From Verrucomicrobiota bacterium (GTDB taxonomy: Bacteria > Verrucomicrobiota > Verrucomicrobiia > Verrucomicrobiales > Verrucomicrobiaceae): a stretch of 12,114 nucleotides of DNA. The translations under genes were made by a program, and so were the position numbers. This document shows positions 1-7,627 of this stretch, one piece after another. The stretch's first letter is position 1. Each line of letters opens with the position of its first letter. The stretch is taken from assembly GCA_009885275.1 (NCBI GenBank), contig VFKY01000246.1, forward strand, positions 1 to 12,114, given 5' to 3'. The notes below the pieces were generated by a model. It saw nothing but the letters and a program-made list of their open reading frames with translations, made no database searches and was not told the origin of the DNA.

Positions 1-398
1 ACCCCAGTTGCTCAAGTTGCCACGCTTTCCTTGACCCCATGGGCTTTGCGATGGAGCACTATGATGCGGTGGGACGTTGGAGAGACACTGATAATAATCA
101 GGCGATTGACGCGACGGGGAAGTTGCTCACAGGTCAGGCGTTTGATGGTGTTGAGCAGTTGCGAAAGGTTTTAGTAAAAGACCGTAAAAACGACTTTACC
201 AAGTGCCTAGTGGAAAACCTCCTTATCTATTCCACAGGACGTGGATTGGAATATTCAGATAAACTTTTTGTGAAGCAGATGGTCCAAAGCGCTGAGCAAA
301 ACGGTTACAAATTTCAAGACATCATTTTTTCGGTGATCGAAAGCGCACCCTTTCAAAAAATGAGAGTGAATCAAACGAAGAAGAAGGCAGAGAAATAA
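1..398 (+). CDS. DUF1588/DUF1585 domain protein, C-terminal end (partial at left edge)
   Basis: The gene enters from the left edge; the frame is open from base 3 and gives 131 visible residues before the TAA at 396-398. The first visible residues contain CSSCH, a CxxCH heme-type motif, followed by LDPMGFAMEHYDAVGRWR, which is the typical end of a DUF1588 domain. From there to near the C-terminus (GQAFDGVEQLRKVL, LLIYSTGRGLEYSD, ESAPFQKMR) it matches a DUF1585 domain. In Planctomycetes and Verrucomicrobia these domains close large secreted proteins with order cytochrome-like, DUF1587, DUF1592, DUF1588, DUF1585. They often lie beside sulfatase or DUF1501 genes and are thought to act outside the cytoplasm, possibly in polysaccharide breakdown, but the reaction is not known. 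The tail is lysine-rich (NQTKKKAEK). Most of the gene is outside the window, so its start and signal peptide cannot be seen. The ATG at 39 is internal, not the start. Confidence 0.9.
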   Translation, partial: PSCSSCHAFLDPMGFAMEHYDAVGRWRDTDNNQAIDATGKLLTGQAFDGVEQLRKVLVKDRKNDFTKCLVENLLIYSTGRGLEYSDKLFVKQMVQSAEQNGYKFQDIIFSVIESAPFQKMRVNQTKKKAEK

Positions 399-416
399 TC
401 TATCACGACTTGAGCT

Positions 417-3400
417 CTACACTCGCGACAACTGACGTCGCAGCGCGAAGTCCAGCGTTACGACGATCCCTGCGAGGGAGACAATCATGACGAACAGATT
501 AAACCAGAGCGTGCTCACTCGCAGTTCTTCATACCAGGGCTTGGCAATGGAATTTCTGGTGTTTTTGATAACGCTGTCGCTTTTTCCTTCCGAAACTGAG
601 CTTTGCAAAAGGGGATAGGTTTTTATGGTGCCGAAGAAAACATTCGGGCTTGATTCACGACGATAGTCCTCGCGCTCCATTTCCGCTTTGGTCACAAGAT
701 CGAGAACTTTGCGATTCACGTATATTTCCTCTGCACTGACGCCTTTTTTACCCTTCATCATCACTTGTTGAGGATCAAGACGGCGGACGGCAAGTCCCTT
801 GCGGATGGCATTCAAGCGGTTACTGACATCGTCGGCATTGAGGTCTTGTAGCCCTGAAACAGCGGCAAGAGCCTGTTTGGTGATGGTTAGCTCCTCGTTC
901 TGTTCCGGGGTCATCGGAACATCTCTGGGGAGACTGATCAGTGATTGAATACGTGACTCAAGAGCCTCCTGGGTGTGCGTATAGGGATTAAGCTTTGCCT
1001 GCGAAATGATGACACTTTCGTAGGACCAACGAAGAGGCATGAAGTGGCAGATGAAGGGGACTTTGAGCTTACTAGCTTCGGCGCTACCGCCCGCCTCTCC
1101 CTTTTCAACCCAGCGTCGTATGGAATAAACAAAATCGAGATTGCGATTCATTTCTTCATATTTGATGAGCGCTCCACCTAGTATAATCTGTGGAATTAGT
1201 AATAGGGGAATGATGTTTAGCGCTGTGCGAATGTCATGCACCAATGTAGAAACGAGAAGTCCGATGCAGACACCCGTGACGGATGTGAGAAACATCCAAC
1301 CCAAGTGAACTAAAAACATCTCCCGTAACTCCAGCACTGCGTTGCCGATGAGTAAATAAATGACGCACTGAATTAGGGAGAAAGTCGAGAGGGCAAGAAG
1401 TTTACCAATAATGTAGTAGCCAACGCGCAGGTTATGATTTCGTTCCCTATTTAACATCGGGCGATCGCGAATGATTTCATCGGCGCTGTTGGTCAGGCCG
1501 AGAAACATGCTAACCACGAGACTAAGAAAAATATAGGTGGGAATGTGAAAGGCGCTCGCGAACGAGTAATTTTCATTTTCAGAATAGCGTAATACAAGAG
1601 AAATAAGAAGCGCCAGCGCGGGCGCCTCTAACAAAGTGGTAAGCAAATTGGCTCTGTTTCGTAGTTTACTGAGAAACGATCGCTTGATCATGGTTGCGAG
1701 GAGGACGGACTCCTCGCGTGAGCTGTGTTTGAGGGGCTTTGGGAGTTTACGATGCTGATTTGCCAAGGAATCCAATCGTGAGTCTTCGAGCCTTGTTTCA
1801 GATTGGGAAACGCTGCGTAAAAGCACGTGAGTTTGATAACGATCACGCCAAAAATTAGGTGGGAATCGTCGCGCTGGAATTAAGTGTCCATCACTCGTCT
1901 GCTCATGAATGATATCGCCGCTGATGTCTCGAAGCGGTGTTTCAAGAACATCAAAAACCATATCTGGGGTGACGATATCCGGCATGGCGGTTTTGCCAAC
2001 GGTACCACTCTGACGTGATTCTTCGCAGAGGGCCTGCCAGAAATATTCAAGCATTCCCTGAGGCGTGCCGAAGTAAGCCATCTTGCCGCCTTTATCGAGC
2101 AGAAGAGCCTTATCGAACATTTGCATGAGTTTCATGCTGGGTTGATGAATGGAGGCAAAGACGATCTTGTTGCGAGCAAGGGAGCGAATGAGTTCTAAAA
2201 CATGCTCTGAGTCTTTGGATGAGAGGCCGGAGGTTGGTTCATCAAAAAGATAAATATCTGCGATGCCTATCATATCGAGGCCTGCGTTGAGCCTCTTTCT
2301 CTCCCCTCCGCTGAGATATTTTTGTTGTGGAGTGCCGGCGAGGCGGTGTCGCATTTCATTTAGCCCGAGCTCCACCAACTTGGCATCCACGCGTTTGCGT
2401 CGCTCCTCAACGGGAAGATGGGGGCAACGTATGGCGACCGAGTAATCGAGATTTTCTTGTACCTTCAGCAGTGAGTCGAAGGCGTCTTCTTGTGGGATGT
2501 AGGCGATGTAGGGACACAGATTATCAAGACTGCCATAAAGCGGAAATCCGTTCATTTGGATGTCGCCTGATTTCGGTTTTAGCTGTCCGGCCAATGTCCG
2601 TAGTAGGGTGCTCTTACCGCAACCGCTGGGGCCCATGACGCAAATCATCTCTCCGCGGCGAGCTACTAGACTTATCCCATCCAATGCCGTGTCGCGTTGA
2701 TCAAACCGATGTCCTATCTCACGCAATTCCACCTGACGGATGACATTCCGCTCCTCTTCGATAATGCGGTCGGCAAAGTGACAGCGCAGATACTGTCCTT
2801 CACCAAGAATAAGGGTGTCACCATCGCTGAGAGATGCTCGTTCTTTGATGAGCATTTCACCCACATAGATGGGGCGATCAGAGCGAAGAATTTCCAGTTC
2901 CCCAGTTTTTTCCTCGTAGTCACAAAAAATCTTGAGAAGGATTTCACCGTCACCATCTTGGGAGAGTAAAATATCTCCTTCTTCCAGTAGGTCAGCATTG
3001 TTGGAGACAAGGTAGGTGTTTCGACTTCCTTCAAGACGGAACTGCTCACCAAACTCTCTGGCACGTCGGCGCAGTTCCTGGAGGGATATTTCAACCTCCC
3101 CCTTGGCAATGATGATGTCTTCTATAGAGGCTTCAATTTTGGTGCCTCCACTAAGTGCGATACCATTGATGGTTATATCGGTGTCTTTTAACGCTTCAAT
3201 GGTGACCCCGAGCCCGAAGCTAAGTCTGAGATTGGTGCTCCGGCTGCGGTTTTGGGAGATTTCAGCACTGCCTTCTTCCGTAAGGGTGAGGTAAAGTTGT
3301 ATGCCAGTGAGATTTTTCTTGGCATTGAAGTAGGAGATAAGATCGGCATAATCTAACGAGGCATCTTCCAGCACGACTCGTTCTCCTTGGTAAAGACGGG

Positions 3401-4133
3401 AAAAGTCCCCCGGTCGAAGGGTGCGACTGCGCACCAGCACAGGAACTGATCCGGTATTTTTTAATAGCACGAGATTTTGGTATCGAAAGGCCGCGACCGT
3501 GCATCCATCGCTGAGTGAGCGAAGCAAAACATCGCAGGGAGCGAGTGCGCCGATGCGTAGCATTTCCAAAGGATGCCCCCCTTTGGTTTTAAACTCGCTT
3601 TCTTCGGAGGACGAGCCTTCAGCGTTGAGTTGATAAACAATATCAATGGCCTGGGAAGCAATGCCAAGATTGGTCATGAAGAGATAAAACTCGACCAACT
3701 GCTGTCGAGAATTTTCTGAACGAGAGATTAACAAGTAGAGTTGAACTCCGAGCAAGATTTTTTGCTCCATGCCGAGAGTTCGACTCAGTTCCCGTGCTCG
3801 GGCGCTGAGGTCCTGTGGTTTCTGTAATGCCTCAAAGTAGATGCGCCGCAGTTCGGAGTAGATGGCCTCTGGGTAATCGTAACGCATGAAGCCGAGGCTG
3901 GAGTCTATTTCCTCCTCCATCACTGAACCATCGATCTTGCTGAATCCAGCAAAGACCTCCATGAGCACGGGCAACATGGTGTTGGCCGTGGGATCAGCGC
4001 TGCGTTTGGTAATGCGATGCCAAAGTCGTCTCCACCAGCGACCTCTACTGGCGAGCAGGGGGATAACTTGCCGCTGCGCACTGCTGGTGGTGCGATGGGT
4101 CGTGGGGGTAGGCTCGGACGCTTGCGAACTCAT
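417..4133 (-). CDS. TerB-like / ABC ATPase / ABC-2 permease fusion protein (ABCG-like)
   Basis: A 1238-residue single-chain half transporter. Residues about 50-160 look like a TerB-type helical domain (FAGFSKIDGSVMEEEID matches its acidic core). Residues about 190-460 are beta-rich with repeated short turns, partly FHA- or cupin-like, and I cannot name them surely. The ATPase follows: Walker A GPSGCGKST (501-509), signature LSGGERKRL (607-615), Walker B with FDEPTSGL (630-637), H-loop His663 in SIHQPS. The order and the SGLSSKDSE and HQPS motifs are those of the ABCG/White group. The membrane part has predicted segments near 830-849, 862-883, 905-927, 940-962, 970-992 and 1208-1230, with about 215 mostly polar, charged residues between the fifth and sixth. 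Similar TerB-ABC-permease fusions are known in Bacteroidetes without an assigned substrate. Start is the ATG at 4131-4133, with no Shine-Dalgarno; an in-frame stop lies shortly upstream. It converges on the preceding gene with only 18 bp between. Export is likely; substrate unknown. Confidence 0.88.
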   Translation of the reverse strand: MSSQASEPTPTTHRTTSSAQRQVIPLLASRGRWWRRLWHRITKRSADPTANTMLPVLMEVFAGFSKIDGSVMEEEIDSSLGFMRYDYPEAIYSELRRIYFEALQKPQDLSARARELSRTLGMEQKILLGVQLYLLISRSENSRQQLVEFYLFMTNLGIASQAIDIVYQLNAEGSSSEESEFKTKGGHPLEMLRIGALAPCDVLLRSLSDGCTVAAFRYQNLVLLKNTGSVPVLVRSRTLRPGDFSRLYQGERVVLEDASLDYADLISYFNAKKNLTGIQLYLTLTEEGSAEISQNRSRSTNLRLSFGLGVTIEALKDTDITINGIALSGGTKIEASIEDIIIAKGEVEISLQELRRRAREFGEQFRLEGSRNTYLVSNNADLLEEGDILLSQDGDGEILLKIFCDYEEKTGELEILRSDRPIYVGEMLIKERASLSDGDTLILGEGQYLRCHFADRIIEEERNVIRQVELREIGHRFDQRDTALDGISLVARRGEMICVMGPSGCGKSTLLRTLAGQLKPKSGDIQMNGFPLYGSLDNLCPYIAYIPQEDAFDSLLKVQENLDYSVAIRCPHLPVEERRKRVDAKLVELGLNEMRHRLAGTPQQKYLSGGERKRLNAGLDMIGIADIYLFDEPTSGLSSKDSEHVLELIRSLARNKIVFASIHQPSMKLMQMFDKALLLDKGGKMAYFGTPQGMLEYFWQALCEESRQSGTVGKTAMPDIVTPDMVFDVLETPLRDISGDIIHEQTSDGHLIPARRFPPNFWRDRYQTHVLLRSVSQSETRLEDSRLDSLANQHRKLPKPLKHSSREESVLLATMIKRSFLSKLRNRANLLTTLLEAPALALLISLVLRYSENENYSFASAFHIPTYIFLSLVVSMFLGLTNSADEIIRDRPMLNRERNHNLRVGYYIIGKLLALSTFSLIQCVIYLLIGNAVLELREMFLVHLGWMFLTSVTGVCIGLLVSTLVHDIRTALNIIPLLLIPQIILGGALIKYEEMNRNLDFVYSIRRWVEKGEAGGSAEASKLKVPFICHFMPLRWSYESVIISQAKLNPYTHTQEALESRIQSLISLPRDVPMTPEQNEELTITKQALAAVSGLQDLNADDVSNRLNAIRKGLAVRRLDPQQVMMKGKKGVSAEEIYVNRKVLDLVTKAEMEREDYRRESSPNVFFGTIKTYPLLQSSVSEGKSDSVIKNTRNSIAKPWYEELRVSTLWFNLFVMIVSLAGIVVTLDFALRRQLSRV

Positions 4134-4349
4134 GAACGGGCTCAGACTAGGCGTTCATTGACGAGGCACAAGGTGCAAGTTTGATATAGCGACTAAGGGC
4201 GAAAAAATTGTGCGCGATAAGGCGTGGCGATACGTATTAGCTATTGAACAACAATTTGTGTATCTTAACTAAAGGATGCTTTATTGACTTTCCTTTGCCA
4301 CACCTGCCATCAGGTGTATCATTGCACTCCTTATATTTCACCTACGGTT
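4134..4349. promoter_or_regulatory. Divergent spacer between the ABC fusion gene and ftsH
   Basis: This spacer must carry promoters in both directions because the two flanking genes are transcribed away from each other. On the forward strand TTGACG (4158-4163) is followed 18 bp later by TGATAT (4182-4187), a weak sigma-70-like pair. A second forward possibility is TATCTT at 4261-4266, with no good -35 element. AAAGGA at 4271-4276 sits 7 bp before a TTG at 4284 that is in frame with ftsH. A small inverted repeat, GCAC-aag-GTGC, lies at 4166-4176. No reverse-strand promoter stands out. These are eye-picked matches only. Confidence 0.3.
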
Positions 4350-6416
4350 ATGTTTGACGAAGAACCCACCCCACCCCGCAACAACCGCAAACCACAAGAT
4401 CCTCCATTCAACTGGAAGGGCCTTGTGCTGCTTGGCGCATCTGCACTATTTATTGCATGGGCTTTTTTTATTAGCCAAGACAAATCCATCACGGGTGGCA
4501 GCGAGATCAAATTCGCGGAACTTAAGCAAATCGCGCGCGAGCATCGGGTTATTTGCAATAAAGATAAGGCGCTTTTTCTCGTAACCGATCCCAGCACAGG
4601 CCGTGAATTTTTGAAGGGTTTTTATCTCAATGGGGCAGCCCCTGAAGGGAAGGCCGTTTCTGCAGAGGCAGCTTTTACGACCAATGTAAATATCGCCTTC
4701 CAGAAGGATGAAATTTATGCCTTGCTTAAAGAAGTCAATGATACGCGAGTGGGCACCAATCAAAATGAATTGATCATCACTCCGCTTTATAACACGAGCT
4801 ACATTGGGACGATCTTTATGACGGCGCTTCCCATTTTGGTGCTTGTCGGATTGTTTCTGCTTATTCGTCAGCAGATGAAGTCCGCCGGACGTGGCGCCAT
4901 GAGTTTCGGCAAGAGTCGAGCTAAACTACTCAATCAAGATCGTAATAAAATTACCTTCAAAGACGTTGCGGGTGTTGAGGAAGCGAAAGAAGAAGTTTGG
5001 GAGCTTGTGGAGTTCCTCAAAGATCCAAAGAAGTTCCAGAAACTTGGCGGCCGCATTCCCAAGGGTGTTCTGATGGTTGGTGCGCCAGGTACAGGCAAGA
5101 CCCTGCTTGCGAAAGCAATTGCTGGTGAAGCAGATGTGCCTTTCTTTAGTATTAGTGGTTCCGACTTCGTGGAAATGTTTGTCGGTGTCGGTGCCAGTCG
5201 TGTGCGCGACATGTTTGAACAGGGCAGAAAGAACGCGCCCTGCCTTATTTTTATTGATGAAATTGATGCCGTAGGGCGTCATCGCGGGCAGGGTCTTGGG
5301 GGTGGTCATGATGAGCGCGAGCAGACTTTGAACGCCATGCTTGTAGAGATGGACGGGTTTGAGACTCAAGAAGGCGTTATTATCATTGCGGCTACGAACC
5401 GTCCCGATGTACTCGATCCAGCATTGCTTCGTCCAGGTCGTTTTGACCGCCAAGTGACCGTCAGCCTTCCAGACGTTAAAGGCCGCGAGGAAATTCTTCG
5501 TGTTCACGCCAAGAAGGTTAAGTTAAGTGAGGATGCCAACATCTCTAAAGTCGCCCGCGGCACCCCAGGTTTTTCCGGAGCAGAACTCGCAAACATTATC
5601 AACGAAGCAGCATTGCTAGCCGCGCGTCGCAATTTGAAATCCATCGGTACACCTGAGCTTGAAGAAGCTCGCGACAAGGTGCGTTGGGGAAGAGAGCGCC
5701 GCAGCCTAGCACTTAGTGAAAAGGAAAAGGAAAACACAGCTTATCATGAGGCTGGTCACGCCATCCTCATCGAAATGCTGGAGCATACCGACCCATTACA
5801 CAAGGTTACCATTATACCGCGTGGCCCATCTCTCGGTTCCACAATGTGGTTGCCAGAAGAGGACAAATTTACACATCGCAAAAGTGAACTCCTTGATGAC
5901 CTTGTTGTCGCCATGGGAGGACGTGTGGCTGAAGAAATTCAATTCGGCGATGTTACCAATGGTGCCATGGGCGACATTCGTCAGGCCACCTCTATAGCTC
6001 GGAGCATGGTCTGCTCTTGGGGCATGAGCGAAAAGCTCGGCATGGTTGAGTATAGTGAAACGGATGGTCAAGCATTCATGGGGCGCTCCCGCAATTACGG
6101 TGCGAATACCGCGCAAAAAATTGATGAGGAAGTCAAACGTCTTATCGATGAAGCCTATAGTATGGCTAAAAACATGCTTCTTAAATACAAGGACAAGCTC
6201 GACGCTATTGCCCATGCGCTCTTGGAATTTGAGACTTTAGATGGCAGCCATATCAAGGAAATCATGGAGCACGGACGCATGATTAATCCGCCTCAATCCC
6301 CCAAGCCACCCTCACTTCCTCCAGTTGCGAAAGTGACTCCAGATCGTCCAGCCAGTAAGGCTGAAGATGAGCCTGAGGGGGGATTGCCCGGCGGTATCGT
6401 TGGTGTGCCGGCTTAA
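4350..6416 (+). CDS. ftsH: ATP-dependent zinc metalloprotease FtsH
   Basis: FtsH is the membrane-anchored AAA+ protease that extracts and degrades misfolded membrane proteins and short-lived regulators; it works as a hexamer facing the cytoplasm. From the ATG at 4350 (688 residues) the order is: short proline-rich cytoplasmic tail, first membrane segment about 24-42, periplasmic domain about 45-150, second membrane segment about 152-173, AAA+ domain, peptidase domain. Visible motifs are Walker A GAPGTGKT (244-251), pore residues FVG (277-279), Walker [10 protein letters not shown] (299-307), two arginine fingers in LLRPGRFD (Arg361, Arg364), zinc site HEAGH (466-470) and the third zinc ligand Asp542 in AMGDIRQAT. 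All catalytic residues are present. The C-terminus ends in a proline-rich, low-complexity tail of about 40 residues. A TTG at 4284 with AAAGGA 7 bp upstream would add 22 residues; I prefer the ATG because the other starts in this window also lack Shine-Dalgarno sites and FtsH tails are short. No terminator is visible after the stop. Confidence 0.96.
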   Translation: MFDEEPTPPRNNRKPQDPPFNWKGLVLLGASALFIAWAFFISQDKSITGGSEIKFAELKQIAREHRVICNKDKALFLVTDPSTGREFLKGFYLNGAAPEGKAVSAEAAFTTNVNIAFQKDEIYALLKEVNDTRVGTNQNELIITPLYNTSYIGTIFMTALPILVLVGLFLLIRQQMKSAGRGAMSFGKSRAKLLNQDRNKITFKDVAGVEEAKEEVWELVEFLKDPKKFQKLGGRIPKGVLMVGAPGTGKTLLAKAIAGEADVPFFSISGSDFVEMFVGVGASRVRDMFEQGRKNAPCLIFIDEIDAVGRHRGQGLGGGHDEREQTLNAMLVEMDGFETQEGVIIIAATNRPDVLDPALLRPGRFDRQVTVSLPDVKGREEILRVHAKKVKLSEDANISKVARGTPGFSGAELANIINEAALLAARRNLKSIGTPELEEARDKVRWGRERRSLALSEKEKENTAYHEAGHAILIEMLEHTDPLHKVTIIPRGPSLGSTMWLPEEDKFTHRKSELLDDLVVAMGGRVAEEIQFGDVTNGAMGDIRQATSIARSMVCSWGMSEKLGMVEYSETDGQAFMGRSRNYGANTAQKIDEEVKRLIDEAYSMAKNMLLKYKDKLDAIAHALLEFETLDGSHIKEIMEHGRMINPPQSPKPPSLPPVAKVTPDRPASKAEDEPEGGLPGGIVGVPA

Positions 6417-6815
6417 ACGCAAGCGCTTGTTTACCAAGACAGGGGCAATCAGGCCATTGAGGGGCCCGAACCAAAATACCCCTTGCGCCCTGACAGGGGT
6501 CCGGTAGTCTCAGGCTGTCAATTCGTCAAAGCACACCGCTTTGAGGTCGAGATCAACTACGCTTTATGCGCTGTAACAGCCCGCGAAATGCGCCCGGTAG
6601 CCTCGTCGTCCAGTGGAATCATTCGCTGGACTTCCTTAACGCGACTTTGACACTCCATCCGCATGCTCAGCCTGCTGATTCCGCCGATGGAAATTGCACA
6701 CGAAACTCTAGCCGCGCCGCGTTTTCTCCGTTCGCATCGGGAATGTTAGGCACAATGCCGCGTTATGCCGGCTCGCGTTTCGTCTTGAACCCAGAAAACA
6801 TGAAATACCGTTCAG
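6417..6815. other. Gene-free 399 bp spacer with several stem-loops (possible structured leader or small RNA)
   Basis: I find no convincing gene in this stretch on either strand. It holds several stems readable on the forward strand: TGACAG (6491-6496) with CTGTCA (6515-6520), 6 bp; TCAAAGC (6526-6532) with GCTTTGA (6538-6544), 7 bp and a 5-base loop; GTCCAGTGGA (6608-6617) with TTCGCTGGAC (6622-6631), 10 bp with two G-T pairs and a 4-base loop; and CCATC (6655-6659) with GATGG (6686-6690). None is followed by a T-run, so none is an intrinsic terminator. They may form a long 5' leader of the RRM gene or a separate small RNA. A perfect TTGACA at 6647-6652 has no -10 partner at normal spacing. 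I do not recognise SRP RNA, RNase P RNA, 6S RNA or tmRNA here. Confidence 0.35.
6420..6429. repeat. Perfect 10-bp palindrome just after ftsH
   Basis: CAAGCGCTTG is a perfect palindrome four bases after the ftsH stop codon. With its flanks (ACGCAAGCGCTTGTTT, 6417-6432) it resembles operators of LacI/GalR-family repressors, which have a central CG and AA/TT half-site contacts. Its place at the start of the 400 bp spacer before the RRM gene would suit an operator, but a 10-bp palindrome can also arise by chance. No regulator gene is present in the window. Confidence 0.3.
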
Positions 6816-7514
6816 ATGAGCGACTACAATAATAATAATGGCTCCGGCCGCTCTCAAGGGCGCGGTCGTGGAGGACGCCGCCCCTCTCGCAGTGGCAATG
6901 GCAATCGTCATGATGACAGTGGAAACTTCCGCCCCAATCGTAATAAAGCCCCCCAGCAAACTACTTTCCAAAAGTTGCTTTCTTTAGTGACCTTCGGATT
7001 GCTAGGTAAACCCAAAGCTTCCGGTTACACGAAGCCGGCACCGCAAAATAGAGAATCACGTGAACCTGGTCCGATCGCACGAGGAGACCGCGCCGAACGC
7101 GATGCTTCACGTAATCGTGATGGAGAACGTAGCCGTCCACCTCGTCAGGCTCCCATCAGCAATGAAGTGACTAACGACCGACTTTATATCGGCAATCTCA
7201 GCTATGATGCTTCAGAGAGTGATCTCTTCGAGCTTTTCAATGGAGCTGGTCGTGTGAAAAATGCTGAAGTTGTGGTGAACAATCGCACCCAACGCTCCAA
7301 GGGGTTTGCCTTTGTCACCATGATGAGCATTGATGAAGCTAAGAAAGCGGTGGCCGAACTCAATGGCAAAGACTTCATGGGGCGTCCTCTTGTGGTCGGT
7401 GGTGCCAAGCCTATGGAAGCGCGTGAAGATCGTCACAATCGTGATGAAGCGGGTTCTCCTAGTGATGATGCCTCTGATGAGCAAGAGAACAAGGCTTCCG
7501 AGATGGCAGCCTGA
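6816..7514 (+). CDS. RRM-domain RNA-binding protein with RGG-rich N-terminus
   Basis: A 232-residue protein with one RNA recognition motif at about 121-198. RNP2 is LYIGNL (123-128) and RNP1 is KGFAFVTM (162-169); the aromatic residues that stack on RNA (Tyr124, Phe164, Phe166) are present. Before it lies a low-complexity basic arm: an Asn run (5-8), RG/RGG repeats (GRGRGGRR, about 15-22) and Arg/Ser/Pro-rich sequence to about 115. Within this arm is one hydrophobic island, FQKLLSLVTFGLLG (51-64), which looks like a docking helix or conserved linear motif. The C-terminus is acidic (about 200-232). Bacterial RRM proteins bind single-stranded RNA and in cyanobacteria respond to cold; the role in this phylum is not established. 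Start is the ATG at 6816 with no Shine-Dalgarno. It is preceded by a long gene-free spacer and followed by a strong terminator, so it is probably monocistronic. Confidence 0.9.
   Translation: MSDYNNNNGSGRSQGRGRGGRRPSRSGNGNRHDDSGNFRPNRNKAPQQTTFQKLLSLVTFGLLGKPKASGYTKPAPQNRESREPGPIARGDRAERDASRNRDGERSRPPRQAPISNEVTNDRLYIGNLSYDASESDLFELFNGAGRVKNAEVVVNNRTQRSKGFAFVTMMSIDEAKKAVAELNGKDFMGRPLVVGGAKPMEAREDRHNRDEAGSPSDDASDEQENKASEMAA
6828..6839 (+). repeat. (AAT)4 trinucleotide run at the start of the RRM gene
   Basis: Four AAT units encode Asn5-Asn8 of the RRM protein, twelve bases after the start codon. The A/T-rich, unstructured run could help ribosomes load on an mRNA with no Shine-Dalgarno. Being in threes, it would not cause frameshifting if its length varied. 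Confidence 0.6.
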
Positions 7515-7539
7515 AGCTTTTGAAATACAAATGACTTAA

Positions 7540-7576
7540 ACCGCCTACTGGCTTTGTGCTGGTAGGCGGTTTTTTC
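7540..7576 (+). terminator. Rho-independent terminator after the RRM gene
   Basis: ACCGCCTAC (7540-7548) pairs perfectly with GTAGGCGGT (7562-7570). The stem can continue inward by T-G, G-T, G-C and C-G pairs to a small loop at 7553-7557. It is followed directly by a T-run (to 7575). This is the only clear intrinsic terminator in the window; it separates the RRM gene from miaA. Confidence 0.9.
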
Positions 7577-7603
7577 TTGCCAGCTCACGGCATCCCCCGC
7601 GAA

Positions 7604-7609
7604 TATAGT
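7604..7609 (+). promoter_or_regulatory. Possible -10 element for miaA (TATAGT)
   Basis: TATAGT matches the sigma-70 -10 consensus at five of six positions and lies just after the RRM terminator. The best -35 candidate, TTGCCA (7577-7582), is 21 bp away, too far for a standard promoter. If used, transcription would begin near 7616, giving a very short leader before the miaA frame. Confidence 0.3.
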
Positions 7610-7627
7610 GCTACATAACGCAACTCT

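Noticed and set aside
4926..5507. 193-residue reverse-strand open frame inside ftsH.
   Set aside because: Shadow of the strongly conserved FtsH AAA+ coding sequence; no family motif of its own.
6551..6590. A tmRNA-like stretch: AACTACGCTTTA resembles the Asn-Tyr-Ala-Leu part of a tmRNA tag.
   Set aside because: The frame does not end in a stop after the tag, and no 5' or 3' tRNA-like ends (GGGG...GATTCGAC, GTTCGAxTC...CCA) are found nearby.
6647..6652. Perfect -35 box TTGACA.
   Set aside because: No -10-like hexamer at 16-18 bp downstream.
6557..6664. Short reverse-strand open frame of 35 residues (ATG at 6664, TAG at 6557) in the ftsH-RRM spacer.
   Set aside because: No Shine-Dalgarno, no recognisable motif, and such a length is expected by chance; the overlapping forward 88-residue frame from 6566 is also low-complexity and runs into the RRM gene.
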